Notes: generated by a model not told the origin, from the sequence alone. Numbered from the stretch's first letter, positions 1 to 12,767 are shown. The stretch is 64,000 nt of DNA from Cyclotella cryptica (GCA_013187285.1 JABMIG010000127.1:1-64000), one strand, 5' to 3'. Made by a program: numbers and translations.

Positions 1-292
1 ATAATCTTCACATAGTACTGTTTGAGTCAGAATTACTAGAGTCCAAAAATCACATAGAAAACTATACAGAGAGGGATATGATTCACAGGAAATAGTAGAT
101 CTCAATGTTCAATTGAAAGTTGAATCAGGGAGGGACAAGCTCATAATATATATTTTATATTATGATCCCATGCTGTGTGAGGTCGTGACCAAAATGGATA
201 AGTTTTTGACACGCTGAGAAGGTGCGACTGAGATCATGAGCAAGCGAGGGGGTCTTTTTGGAAACACGTGTTACCTTCGTGAATGACTCTTT

Positions 293-605
293 CTTGTGAA
301 AATAACGCGAGCTTGTGAAAATAACGTCATCTAGGCTGTTATTTTCACAAGCTCGCGTTATTACAAAGCTCGCGTCATTTTCACAAGTTGAAAATAACGT
401 AGTCGTGAGAAAATAACGTAGTCGTGAGAAAATGACAATATTTTACCATCTTATTTACTATGGTGTTGTGAAAATTACGTAGTCGTGAGAAAATAACGTA
501 GTCGTGAGAAAATAACATAAATTATTACGTTATATTCTCACGACTACGTTATTTTCTACAGATAACGTTATTTTCAAAATGTGAAAATAACCACATGATG
601 TGAAA
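293..605. repeat. Cluster of nested palindromes and direct repeats (GTGAAAATAACG motif)
   Basis: Short motifs of the type GTGAAAATAACG and GTAGTCGTGAGAAAATAAC are repeated here in both orientations. A perfect 25-bp inverted repeat has arms at 301-325 and 338-362 with a 12-nt loop. A second inverted repeat has 28-bp arms at 489-516 and 529-556, one mismatch and again a 12-nt loop. Direct copies of the GTAGTCGTGAG unit lie at about 398-436 and 478-516. No open reading frame covers the block. It can form cruciforms or stem-loops; a function is not visible. Confidence 0.9.
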
Positions 606-1727
606 ATAACGGATTCTTTCGCTGACGCACCAATTCAGTCACACCGACACAACTGACAACACCATGTGACTAAAAATGGTGCTGCCAAGCAAAGCACCAC
701 TGCTAAGTACCATAGTGAACAAGGTGAAAGCTGGCTCACCACTGCTGTGTCACAGTTGGTGGATGTTGATGATTTTATTCCATGGGCAGTGGTATGATTT
801 GTTGAGAACTTGAATGTTTGTAGAGAAATTAAGTATAGTACCTCTAAAACTGTGTAAGCCCTATCACAGTAATTTTAGTGTCTAGTAAAAAATTGTGCTA
901 TTTTCACACAACACATGAATTCCCTCAACGCCTATATAAACAGGATTTTGCAAAATCTCTCATGGAACAATTATTGGTGGAGGTATTTGTTAACATGCTA
1001 AGAACAATAGCTTTACTGTGATCTTGCATTGAGACTTTGAGCTTGTGATTTTTTGATGCAGTCATAGTTATGAATGATGATATAGTTTTTCAGACTATGG
1101 AAACATGGTGATGATGTTATCAGTTTTGTGGACATTGTGTATGCTTCAAGTCCTTGACTAAATGTGTGTTGTGGCATCGGTGTCATTACATACACCCTCA
1201 AATTGGCTTATTCTCTAAAAGATTTCCATCAAGGGCTTCATTGGTAGGTCAGTGTATCAAGTTTGTGATGATTAAAGTGTCTTGTTACATTGATTTTTTG
1301 AATGCTCTTACATATTACAATTACTCAGTGAATTCAACTTTCCTATTTTCTGTTTGGAAGTCTGTTTTCTCTGCCATTGTTGTTTTGATCCTGATTTATC
1401 TTAAACGAGATAATAGTCAGATGACAGGTGCAATAATTTCACTGATAGAAATTGCCGCAACATTGCAATGGATTCGGGTTTATCACTCGCTGGATTGACC
1501 TGAAGACTTAAGTTGGGTGCTACTTCTATCTCTGCTCCGGCGGTCTATTTGGTGGGCCTGCATACTTGGGCAAACCCATCAATAATACTGTCATGGAATC
1601 ATAGCAAGCATTCCGCTTGAAGTAACCTTGTCAAAAGATACTTCATTTGGGCTTCATTTCCAAGTCACATTTCCAAGTTTTAGATTTCTACTAGTCGGTT
1701 TGTAATGATAACTTGCGCATTCATAGA
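606..1727. other. Intergenic, no supported gene
   Basis: AT-rich sequence. A 114-codon open frame at 1154-1498 (+) begins at TTG and resembles nothing I recognise, so it is not called. The 3' end of the hydroxylase/transferase gene lies just beyond. Confidence 0.5.
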
Positions 1728-4032
1728 TCACTGAATGAAAGTTCTCACGAGATTCGAAATCGCATTAATTTCAGAGAAATCCATACTAGAAGTATCCATA
1801 CTTGCTACATGATACGAATTTGTAATGAGGCTGGCAAAAGAACTATCAACAAAAGCCTCTGCACTCAATTTTCCATTCTCGCAGTCTGGTAACAGTGAAC
1901 ATTTGTCGAAGTCAACCCCCAACTCGTCCCGAAACTGTAGGGCAGAACGATGCCGCCCAAGACCCCTGCCAAGTCCTCGCAGTTGCATACGAACAACTTC
2001 CAATGATGCTTCTCTCTGAGACGCCAATCGGTTTTGATCATCCTCACTCATATCTGAAAAGTCTCTGGTTCTCCGGGGGTTACGCTTCCATTGATGATAG
2101 CATACTGTAAGTGGCGGCGAAAACAGGTCATATCCATGAGTATAAAGCCTAAGTGCCATCGATATTTCTTCCCCGAAAAAAAGGCCATGAAGTTTATGAT
2201 CGTAGGGGCAACAGTCAAGGAGATTTGAATGAAAAAAATTGAACCCTCCCGCGAAAAGGAGGCAAGGTATGTTGTCATTGCTGTCGTTTCCAGCGTTCGC
2301 GAGATCATTGTCAGTGTAATCAGACCTAAGCAGTCTCCCCTTTTGTCGCAACATTCCGTCGGCATCGAATTTCCATGGCACGAGCACAGTCCCCCTGGTC
2401 TCTGCGTTTGGTCCAGGCCCGTCTGGTGCATCATAGTTTGGAGGATAAGCAGTCAGAACTGCACGTGGTTTATCGCTGCTGTAGTTAATCATTGGAGGCG
2501 TCCCAAGGGAGGTGGGCATATGACACTTCTTAAGTTGATGGATCAAGTATGCGTCCCAGTTTGGTCTGAATCGCATGTGAGAGTCTATTTGCAATATGTA
2601 ATCTTCTCCGCGATGAAGAGTCTGAGCTAGATGACGAGCGTAGCAGGGGCCTTCGATGAATTATTAGGATTTATATGTAAGAGGCGTGAACGAAGTAGTA
2701 CCATCAGAGTGAATAAAGATGAACAAACTCACCCGTGGCTTGTCTATAATCCATCGTAATTGATCTAAAATTCGTGTGAAGGTTCCATTCAGACGTCGAA
2801 CTTGCCGTTACCTGCTGGGTCTTAATCGTGCAATTGCCTCCATGTGTCAGAAGCTGTACTTCCTCTGGGGAAAAGGTATCTATCTGCCAAACAACACCAA
2901 CGTAAACTCTTTCTGGGTGATGAGCTGTTTGAAGCAGTGATTGAATTGTGGGCCATGTTTCCTCATCTCTGTATGATGGTATTGCAACAAATATCGTCTT
3001 GTAATTATCTTGGGTGACGTCAGTTACTTCAGGCAAGGGTAATGGACGCGGTAGATTCAAAGTGTCTATACTGAAACCACGACAGGGAGATTCAGATGAG
3101 AATGATCCAGTGCTCGTTTCGCTCTGAATTTCTGTTTGTCTAGACATTTGATCAGTAACTAGAGGCATCCTATGACGAACACGACCATACAGCCATACCG
3201 TAAGTGCAATTCTGTCACAGCGCAAACTTGGCATGACTTCGTGCTCGATGCAATCGGAACGAAATACAACCATCCTATCCGAAAAGGGCGGTACATCCCA
3301 ATAATCAGGAGTCGACTCAGCCTTCTCTCTTCCGTTCACATTGCGAGAAGAATACATCCGGAGGGCGCCGCCATCCAATTCAGCGTCCCATCCGTCCGGC
3401 GTCAAGTAATAAACAAACGTCAAAATCCTCCCATGTGTGCCTTTTTCATTCTCCGATAATGGATTTTCTTGTTCGCGCCGGCATGTCGTTCCAACATCAC
3501 AATGACGAGGATATCCCGCCATACCATTGCCGGGATATTTCGCGAGTTGTACCGATGTCATGCCAGTATCAAATTCAAAGTAGGTAAACTCTCGATCTGA
3601 ATTCATTTCATTCGCGATGCCACCAAGGCGATCGCAGGCAGTGTGTTCCACGGAACTAATGAGTCGATGCAGCAGGGGGTAATCTGTCGGGAATGAATCC
3701 TCTCTTCTCACTTGCCGTGATATAAATACCGATTCGTCTCCCCTAACTCCCTGTTCACTCCTACCGTTGCCATCGCCCAATGAAGATAATTGCAAAATCC
3801 TATCCAAATCCACGTCCATTTTCGTACGCGACCGTGCCAACCGCCCCGCAGTTCCACGCGTCGGGTCATCGAGCCATCCATGCGATTGCAGTTCTTGCAA
3901 AAGATGTGTTGGGAATGTGGATCCGAACGCGTGATCAATTATATCGTATCCTCCCTGTCCGCCGACGAAGGTGGGATTGCAACGGAGGAGATGGGTCGTT
4001 TTGGGCGTCCATCCCCTGATTGTTGTTGACAT
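1728..4032 (-). CDS. Fusion of prolyl 4-hydroxylase (2OG-Fe(II) oxygenase) and GlcNAc-transferase (Skp1 Gnt1-like family)
   Basis: Two exons, 4032-2733 and 2650-1728, joined by an 82-bp GT-AG intron (2651-2732), give about 740 residues. The N-terminal half is a 2-oxoglutarate/Fe(II) dioxygenase of the prolyl 4-hydroxylase type: the HxD pair is in RHCDVG (His177, Asp179), the distal His in EHEVMP (about 264), and the 2OG-binding basic residue is about 274 (RIALTVW). From about residue 346 a glycosyltransferase of the GlcNAc (Gnt1-like) family begins with TIFVAIPSYRDEETWPTI and has QIDSHMRF (metal-binding Asp456) and FFGEEISMALRLYTHGYDLF. There is no signal peptide, so a cytosolic or nuclear site is likely. 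In Dictyostelium, separate PhyA and Gnt1 enzymes hydroxylate a Skp1 proline and then add GlcNAc. By inference this protein does both steps. The open frame continues upstream to 4107 without an ATG, so 4032 is the chosen start. Confidence 0.88.
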
Positions 4033-4523
4033 TGGTATTATGCTGTTAGTGGTATTATGTCTACGTCCTGCTGTGTCGTCTCGGTCGGGGTCAATTAATA
4101 ATGTCACATTGAGTGAGCATTGAGTGTTGCGCCTTTTGTCCGTCCGTTCTAGCAGGTTCTGGGTAGCAACCTGTACGGTAGGAGGTAAATTGTATGGTAG
4201 GAGAGGGTGCCAGGCTGGTACGACGGAGTATTGTAAAGAGCGGCCATACGATATTGTACCAAAAAATAATCATGACACACTTACGCGATGTGATTTATGA
4301 AACGAAACTCAATCTCACTCTTCGGCATGGTATTGTATTAATGTGGCGTTCGCATTCAAAAAGTTGCAGGCATTTTGTCCGTCCGAATAGATTGGGAGTT
4401 AAAAGATAGAACATTGATCTCTTCTATCTCGCAAGCAATATGGGATTAAATCGGAGAGCTCATCACAAATTTTACAAATAATAAGGACACCACATTCCAA
4501 GTCTGGTGTACGATCATACAACA
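4033..4523. promoter_or_regulatory. Shared divergent promoter region
   Basis: The region between two divergent start codons is 491 bp. The 13-mer TTTTGTCCGTCCG occurs twice in direct orientation, at 4134-4146 and 4373-4385, one near each gene. GTACGGTAGGAGG and GTATGGTAGGAGA at about 4177-4205 form a second short direct repeat. No TATA box was assigned. A regulatory role is inference from the repetition and the position. Confidence 0.4.
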
Positions 4524-5306
4524 ATGATGAAGTTGATTTTCTGTATCTGCTCACTTCGAGCTATGATGGCATCAGCCTACTATGTTGGCAACGATATGGG
4601 AGGCAGCATAATTGACGACTCATTGCACCTCCGCAGGCCGAGAGGCCATGGCTACAGGTACAGAGGTGGCATGGGCATGGGCGGCAAGGGCATGGGAGGC
4701 AAGGGCATGGGAGGCAAGGGCATGGGAGGCAAGGGCATGGGCGGCAAGGGGCATGGTGGTGGTATGATGAATGGTGGAGGTGGTGGTCGAATGGAAATCA
4801 TGCGCACTATCCATAATCTCTTCGAAAACAGAGGAAGTATTACGAGAGAGGTCAATCGAACAAGTGACGGTGTTCAAACGTACACATATTCCGATGACGA
4901 ACAAGTCAAAACTTGGATTGTTAACCAGTAAGTCTACTTGGTCTAACTTTTGAATGTTACAATTCACTGAATTATGAATAAGAGGCTCCTCGATTTCTCT
5001 GTTCTTTTCCTCTCCAGTGTTACACAGATGGCGAGGCTTATGGAAGGGGGTGGTGGAATTCGCCTTTGGGACGATTTATTTGAGAAAGCATTCGAGTATC
5101 GACACATGAACCATTTGTCATTCACTGAAGTAGATGATGGAGTCCAGGTAACGCATGAAGCAAACAGTGATGTCCATGGTCAGGAAAGAGAATGTGTAGT
5201 AGCCGTTATTCACGAACATGCTTCAGTTGTATCAGAATTCATTACACGCGGGATGGAAGAAGCACACTCGAATCACGCAGTCCCCAAACAATGCTCGGCA
5301 ATGTAG
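4524..5306 (+). CDS. Secreted Gly/Met/Lys-repeat protein
   Basis: Exons 4524-4927 and 5018-5306, with a 90-bp GT-AG intron (4928-5017), give 230 residues. The N-terminus (MMKLIFCICSLRAMMASA) is a typical signal peptide with likely cleavage before YYVGND. A basic stretch (LRRPRGHGYRYRGG) is followed by about five copies of GMGGK and a Gly/Met/His-rich run. The C-terminal half is ordinary-looking, with one HEHASVV segment, and shows no known domain. The open frame extends upstream to a GTG at 4506, but the ATG at 4524 begins the signal peptide. The protein is therefore probably secreted, cell-wall-bound or vesicular. Lys/Gly repeats recall silica- or wall-associated diatom proteins, but no RXL or silaffin-type motif is seen, so no function is claimed. 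Confidence 0.72.
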
Positions 5307-5693
5307 GTAGACTGTGTTGAAATATGAGACTTGTTACGTACTCGTGATAAATACTGTAATAGGTCTGCTATAAGAGCTGAGTAGCTTCGCGTAGTTCCCT
5401 GTATGTATCAGCTCTTTAATACTGCGCGATAAAACAAACACTTCTCATGACTAGGTTTAACCCACATCACTCCCTTCCTCTTATGAAATGGTATCTGAAA
5501 TTCTGAATGGAATGTATCTACAAAAATACGAAAAGTAGCCGCTCAAACTGATCACGGGAACACTTGTCACGTTAGGGGAGCCTCACGTTGCTACCTTAGT
5601 TTGATACACCAGTGTATTGCTGATATCGAATAACACGTTTGTGTGAATCAATATACCATATCCCATCAAGCGCAAAAGCATACTTATCATATT
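5307..5693. other. Short intergenic gap between convergent genes
   Basis: Lies between the 3' ends of the Gly-rich protein gene and the RAD5-like gene. No gene or repeat was seen; it should hold the polyadenylation signals of both. Confidence 0.5.
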
Positions 5694-8600
5694 CTAACTT
5701 CCAAAGATCAGTTCGAAGTCTTCCAATGTTGGCTTCGTGCTAGCCAATTGCACGCCACCATGAGCGGCATCCAGAATGTCATTTGCCATGCCCTATTAGC
5801 AAGAACAGGAAATGAATGGTATAAGGGCTAACATTAATCGTTAAGAAAAAAGAACCTAGAACGTTTATCTTCTGCGCTCACCTTCTTTTTCATTTGAAGT
5901 TTCACAATCTTTTCCTCAACGGAGTCTGTCACTACAAACTTCCTCACCCTCACTAACTCAGCCTGCTGGCCAATACGATGAATTCGATTGATGCATTGCT
6001 ACAGAAAGGAAGAGTACACGATAAGAAGAATTTTCCAAGTACTAGCATCAAACCAGGATGACTTACATCCTCAACAGCCATGTTCCACCAGGGATCAATA
6101 ATGAAAACACTAGATGCTGCGACAAGATTGAGCCCGACACCACCTGCCTTCATGCTGACAAGAAACACAGATCCACGGTGACAAACCCCTTCCTCATTCA
6201 TTAAATCTTGATTTGGTTGGTTGTTATTGAACTTGTCAATCATTTCCACTCGCTCTTTGAGAGACATTTTACCATCAATTCGAAAGGTAGTTATATTGCG
6301 CTGGTGAAGAGCTCGAGCGATAATGTCCAAGAATCCGAGAAACTGCGAGAAGGAAAGCAAGCTCAGTTAATAAGTACATGAAACAAATATATTCCCGTAT
6401 GTTCTCTGAAACCTTACTTGCGAAAAGAGAAGAACTTTCGACCTAGGGTTAACTTTCCAGATCTCATCAAGTTCAGAAAGAACCGCTTCCAATTTTGAGC
6501 TACTTGCCCCGCTCGTCAACGAAATTTGTAGTGTTTCTCGCGCAATATTATTTCTCTTCTGAGCAAGCGTTCGCGGTAGATTCTCTTTCGCGCATGAGTC
6601 TTCGTTTAGATAAGTAGGCACCATTTCTCCGCTCTGAGCTTTCGTTATCTGTATTACACGAGAAAGTTTGACCCACGTGTGACAGACTGGGCAGTCACCT
6701 CCATCTACTTTCGCTTCGCACGACTGATTGCCATTTTTAAATATGCTACCTGCTGCACTCTTCTTTTTGTTACGAATCTTTTGTTGATAAAGCTCGTCCA
6801 ATAGACACTTCTTGCAAAACATGTGAGCACAAGGAGTGTGAACAGCGTCAACAATACGAGGCTCGTCTAAGCAAATAGGACATTCGGTTTTTAGGTACTC
6901 TTCACCAGTTTCAACAACAAATTGTGACAGGCCTGCGGCCACTTCTTTCACAAAAGGCGTTATCTCCTCGTTGCCTTGAATACCCACCGTCCTCTGAAAT
7001 TTGCTCAGTAAGTCATTGAGAAACTGCCAAAGGTTCAACATGGAATAGAATGGAATGAAATGAGCTCCTACGAAGAGAATAAAACCCAAAAAAGGCTTGT
7101 TTCGATATGCATTTACCTTATCATTGATCGCATCTTGAGAGGACGAAGCCATTACTGCACCTGTGATTTTGTCCTCGCCATTTCCAATCTCACTCGTGTC
7201 AAACCTGTTCTGGACAGTTAATGATACGTGATCACAAGTTTGTCGAAGCCTACACCACAGAAAGAGAAAAATAGTATTTGGACGGAAGAATGCGATAGCT
7301 ATCATCAGCGACGTCCTTGATACGCATACCTTTGTAGAAGCGAGAAAATAGCAAACCAGGACTTAGATGCAGTCCCTGCTCTTACGTAGCCTGCAAAGAC
7401 AGTCTGACTCCTCTGCAGCACTGTTGTTGTGAAATTAGCAGAGACGAGTTTAGTGAGAGCTTAAATTATCACATGTTAGCTGTCGACTAAGGTGCACTAC
7501 ACTTACGTGCGTTATAAAAATCTCTTTCAGGCGGAGATAGAGTGACATTGACGATTGAGCATTCAAGGGGCGGAAGTTTCAGAATTGGTGTCCTATTTGG
7601 AAGAGCAAGGAAATAATAAATCAGGTATTTATGAAGAATAAATAGCGAGCATACAACCACTCTTACCCGTCTTCAGAAAGAGTGTCCTTTGTTCGCCTCA
7701 AAATAATCGGCGCAAGAACCCTTCGTACACGCCCAAAAGCAACAGTCATGACATCAGACGCTCCATCGCCACCCTTCATGGGAGAGACTTCGACCATCCG
7801 CCCATCAGCCACTATGGCTCCAGTAGATTCATTCGACATCGTAGTAGCAATGGCATTTCTCCAGAAGGTTGCTTCACACCACGGTTCGTGGCGAAGGAAT
7901 TTGAGTAGACCATAAACATCTTGCAGTGAATTCTGGATGGGAGCTATAAATACAGAGGATAATTTCTCACAAAAACGACGGCTAAAGAAATAAGACTGCA
8001 ACAATAAAGCTTTAACACTCACTTCCTGTAACACACCATCGACTACCTGCTCGAAGCAAACAGCACGCTTTTGACACAATCGTTCCAGGATTTTTGATTC
8101 CGTGTGCTTCATCGAGTATAATTCGTTTCCATCCAAAGGAAAGCAAGGGCTGGCCGGCACCGGGTTGGTTCGATCCCCCATTTTTGCAAGCACGTGACAA
8201 TGACAAGTATTCGCTCTGAACGGTACCGTCTGATGACAATGAAGGAAAATTAGTTAGTTTGGCGTCAAAACATATCAATGATAAGTCAGAGTACTCACAA
8301 GTTGTAATGACAACATCCACAGACGAAAAAGATTCACTTCTGGGAGATTTCTTTGAAGAATAATCGTAATACACCAATATCGAGAGGTCTGTTTTCGACG
8401 CTAGCTCCTCTTCCCACTGAGAAATCAAAGATAGAGGAGCAACTACAAGAGTGCCACAAGATTGGGATTTCATATCCTTGTTTATAGACTTGGGAGCAGA
8501 CTTCTGTTCTTCGACATATGTCTCGTCGTCTGTATCTTCTTCATCTGATGATATATCAACGAATTCAGCATCAACAGTAGCAGCACAACTCGAAACCCGC

Positions 8601-10408
8601 CTCTTCAACAAGTCATTCTCCATTTCTTTCGTTTTAAGAATCAAAGACATGAGCATGACAGTTTTCCCCAGCCCCATTGCATCAGCAAGTATGCCACCTA
8701 CACATTGCCTCGGCGGATTCGGAGGAGACGATGACGCAACACCCAGCAATTCATTAACGTAAAATGCATAGACTGTCGTGAGATCGTCAGTGGCCAAGAA
8801 TCTCCTCTTCCACAGAGGATGATGGATATACTTTCGCCCATTTTCAACATCTGTTCGTCCGTAATCAATCAATGGAATCGCACGGGAAGCTACCGCATCA
8901 TCTCCCACCACTACGGGTCCGCAATCGCATACGATGCCACCGCCTCCCCACACCTCCATTCCTTCCGCAGATATACACGACGAATAAGACGATGCGGCAA
9001 GCTCAGCTAACAATTCGAATTCCTCGTCGCAATTTGTGTTATCTTCTTCGCCTTTGACACCCAACTCTGTATGAGTCAAACCCTCCCGACGAAACATCCA
9101 ATACAGAGCCTGGCGCTGATAGGGTCTCAATACCACACCGGGTTTAAATCCAATCGGATCCGGTAATTCCGGTAGGGCCTTTGATGAATTATTCGTGTTT
9201 AGATTGGAGGCAACGAGTTGGTTGAGTTCATTCACCGTTTCTGACTCGAGAGGCGATTCGTCTTCATAATCTCCATCTCCATTGTTCTCTAGCGAGAGTT
9301 CTTTGGTCCCCGACGACGTAGAGGAGTCATCGTCTTCTGGTTTTTCATTCCTTGTCGAGCCGTCACTTAGGATTTCATTTCGTTCGGACGATGAATCGAC
9401 CCGCGCCCCCTTTTTCGCCACGTTTTCATTCTCTGCACTATCCTCACCTGTCCCGTAATCGAGCTCCTCCCCCCTCTCAGCCCACTGCAACAACCGAAAT
9501 GCCGCCTCCGCCAACTCCTCTCGCGAGTACTGACTCTTGAACTTTTTGCCAAACGACGAACTTTTCTTGCTGGCATTGCCAAAGAACTGCGACGATTCCG
9601 TTTTGGATTCCGACTTTTGAAACAATTCGAAGAAGGCTATGGGATCATTGATGTATATTTTGAGACTAATGGGAATATCGCTTCCGATGATAAGGCGGTG
9701 GTCTTCCATCAATGCCTCGCCTTGAAGGTATATCATGGGCACGAACGACGAGGAGTTGTTACTTTCCGAGGATGAAGCACAAGAGCTGCTGTTGTGTGTG
9801 GCGGGAAGTCTCAACAAAGGACTCAGCACCGAACACAAATAGCGATTCAGCGTTCCTTCCGCATTTCTAGATCGAAAGCGCACCATGGGATCCATCTTTG
9901 TCTCGCCTGCACACTTGAAATTTTCGTCGAAACTCAATATTTCTCCGTGTGATATTCTGCCTCGAATGGATTTGGAGCATGCCACAGTCCAGCGTTTGCA
10001 GAGGAGAAGGCGAGAAGAGGCTGACATGGAATTGGAGGAGTAGCTCGCGGATATTGCGGCGGTACAACTCGATTGAGGGGAGGGCTTTGATCGCTTTATG
10101 GCCGTCTTTGCGGGCGTGCTGCTTGCACTACTTGGCCTTTTCTTAAAGGATGCACCGCAAGCTTCGATCGGCGAGTCGCTTGTCGAAGAAACAGCGATTG
10201 CAGCGACGTCCTCGCCATTCGAAAGCAACCTCTCCAAAGCTACGTCGACGTTGTATCCACCGCTTCGTAGCGCCGCGGACATTTCGGCCTCGGTGTGCTT
10301 CATGCCCATGGCGCTCACGAAAGACCGCAGCGTGGTGAGCTGCTGGAGGAACGATGATGACGACGACGAGGCGCCCCGTTTTGTTTTGGGGGTGCCGTTG
10401 GGTGCCAT
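5694..10408 (-). CDS. RAD5/HLTF-type SNF2 helicase with HIRAN and RING domains
   Basis: Ten exons: 10408-8299, 8229-8023, 7943-7667, 7592-7507, 7459-7330, 7249-7117, 7023-6418, 6342-6067, 5998-5882 and 5792-5694. All introns are GT-AG (47-93 bp). The spliced length is 4041 nt, an intact 1346-residue frame. Order: UBA-like helix bundle (about 20-70), HIRAN (about 136-255), SNF2 ATPase with DAMGLGKT (about 576) and LDEAHGIKN, RING finger CPICLDEPR...CPVCHTW (about 1027-1095), and helicase C half with VSMKAGGVGLNLV and INRIHRIGQ. The last exon encodes GMANDILDAAHG...LEDFELIFGS, the usual end of this family. RAD5/HLTF proteins polyubiquitinate PCNA and remodel stalled forks in the nucleus; that role is expected here from the architecture. 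The open frame reaches 10480 from a TTG, so the ATG at 10408 is preferred. A long acidic Ser-rich linker separates HIRAN from the ATPase. Confidence 0.93.
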
Positions 10409-12767
10409 GGTTCCGTAACTTATGCTTGGCTGCTTAACTGTATTGTCTGTGGGGAGCTGTTGCGTTAAGGAACCTTGCAAGTGCAGGATGCTACGGATCT
10501 ACTGATCGATGACAGTGCATGAGATGGATTATGGTCGACAGCACCCTTCCTTTTCTGCAATTATTGTTGATGAGGCAAAAATGCCAAAAATGGCGGGCGC
10601 TTAATTCATCAAACACAAGCCGTTATAATGCTCAGTGAGACGTAGCACATACGCAACTTAACTGCTGGACTTGAGATTGACGAATGGTAAGTTTGCCCAC
10701 GAGTGACGCAAAAACTCCACCTCTCTAGAGAGGCACGCGCCATTTTTTACTGTTTCGTTTTTACCTAGATTATGCAATGTGGATTGCGGGAATAGTTGAA
10801 TTACCAAATGAAACCACATCCTTCAGTTCAGTGATTTACTTCGTAGACTTCTTCCTTTTGCTGGTAGAAACAATTACATAGTTCAATATTACTACCTAGC
10901 AGCCCCTACAAGATTTTTTATCAGCAGTGGGAGCCTGCAAACTGGAAGGATCTTGCTTTGCTAGGTAACTTAACAGTGGAAGCGAAACATGGTCCTGGTA
11001 AACGGATCAATGCTTGTGCAAGCTCGCTTCGCATGTCCCAGCTTGTGTCACATAATCTGATAAACTGCCTTTGTTCCTACTTAGTGACTGCACTCGCGCA
11101 GCATGCACTAGAGTGCAACCACTCATAAAGAGAGGTACAAAATGTTGTATTGTTACAACATACCATTAGAGCCTACTTATCGAGCTTTGTGAATTGGGAA
11201 TCTGCAAAAAAAATGTTTAGTACATCAAAATGCAGTACTATTGAAAGCAAGGGCATATCTTCCATAAAATTTGATCTTATACTAGGTTCCATAAAAAGAA
11301 TTATACGTGGTCAACTTGTACAGTTTGCATTTATAGCATGATCAATCAAAATTCATGTTTATTCTACTGTTATTCTGTACAATTATGTTTCAATGCATTA
11401 GACTGAACATAACAGTTTTACCCTCAAAAGCTAATGAGGTTCAATACAGAACAAAAAATCTACAGTAAAATCTGCTGAGTTGGATTGTGTGCATGATCTT
11501 TCAATGTATGTATGTTTTACACATTGAACAATGTCCAAGTGTAAGATATGATCTCTGTATGTTGATTTCTTTGTTGCCTTGAGATGGTTCATTCATGAGG
11601 TGGCATTTTAGTGCGACCTCAATTTCTGTTGTGGTTTGTTTGTATCTTTTGTTATGTGCTGGCCCTTTTGGTGTATGGTGTGGCTCTTTGTGTGGCATTG
11701 ATATGGATGTATCATCATTCTTGGTGTGGCATTGATCTTTGATGGGATCGTTTGTGGTTTGGCATTGCTTTAGTATGACAGGGCTGGATTTGTGTTCTGT
11801 GTGGCAAATCTGTTTTCTGAACTCTTTTTGTGGTTAATTTGAGATAATACATAATCATGATTAATTTGTACTTTACTGTAGACCAGAGGAAGTAAAATCT
11901 TTGTGGGGTAACCTCTAATATATAGGTTTGCACGCATGAAAAGGCAACCTTTCTTTCTATTCAATCTTGAAATTTGAAAGAATTTGAAGAGTTGCGCATT
12001 TCCCAGTTAGAATACAGCAGAAGTCGGTTATACTTTATGGGCAAATCGGGCAATCACAAGAATCTTGGCAACAGGACAACTGATAGCTTTTTCCTTGTTT
12101 GATTTGTGGTCATTTTATGTTGGCCTAGGTGCACGCCCATGCTTTTCACAACACGGAAATACGAGTATGCAAATCATTTTGTTTCTTAATTGTGATTTGG
12201 CAATATATGATAAGTCTATGCCTATTGTAAAAGAGTTTATTTTTTGGTTCACTCTAAGGCAATATCGTAACTTTCTGGGCTTAGTATTCTGAAGGCCTTT
12301 TCATAGGGCGGTCACTTTGTTCCTAAAATGACTGTGATGGCTGTTGAGCACAAGGAGGCACTTTCCAATCAAGTTCACTTCAGTATTGCTTCAATTTCTT
12401 GAATATGTGTTGGTCCAATCTTGTATCCCAAGTGAACTTGTGCACAAAATGAGACCAGAATACACTCCTAACAGAAGACAGCAAAATGTAACGAAACCTC
12501 TTGGGAGGAAGATTTCAACTTTGTAAATGAGGGCTTCATGAGGGTCACATGGTCATTTTAATCTGAAGTAGACCTCTTGGGGGCCACAAATACATTTTAG
12601 GCAGAGATTGAAGGTAACACAATCTCTTTCAGTTAAGAAGTACCATTGATTGCAAAAGTCAAGACCTAGAAGGTAACCACAGTTAAAAAGAACACTATTA
12701 CCTAAACAGATTCGAAGGGAGATTTAGATATATATTTTTAGAGGTAAGCACACTTAAAATGATCGTG
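10409..12767. other. Gene-poor AT-rich region
   Basis: The first 200 bp should hold the promoter of the RAD5-like gene. Beyond that I see only short open frames without recognisable domains and no strong repeat structure. Confidence 0.5.

Noticed and set aside
1154-1498. 114-codon frame with a hydrophobic segment
   Set aside because: Starts at TTG, no domain, AT-rich composition like the surrounding desert.
12065-12292. Weak likeness of LRQYRNFLGLV to the RT connection region of LTR elements
   Set aside because: One short phrase only; no other part of such an element is nearby.
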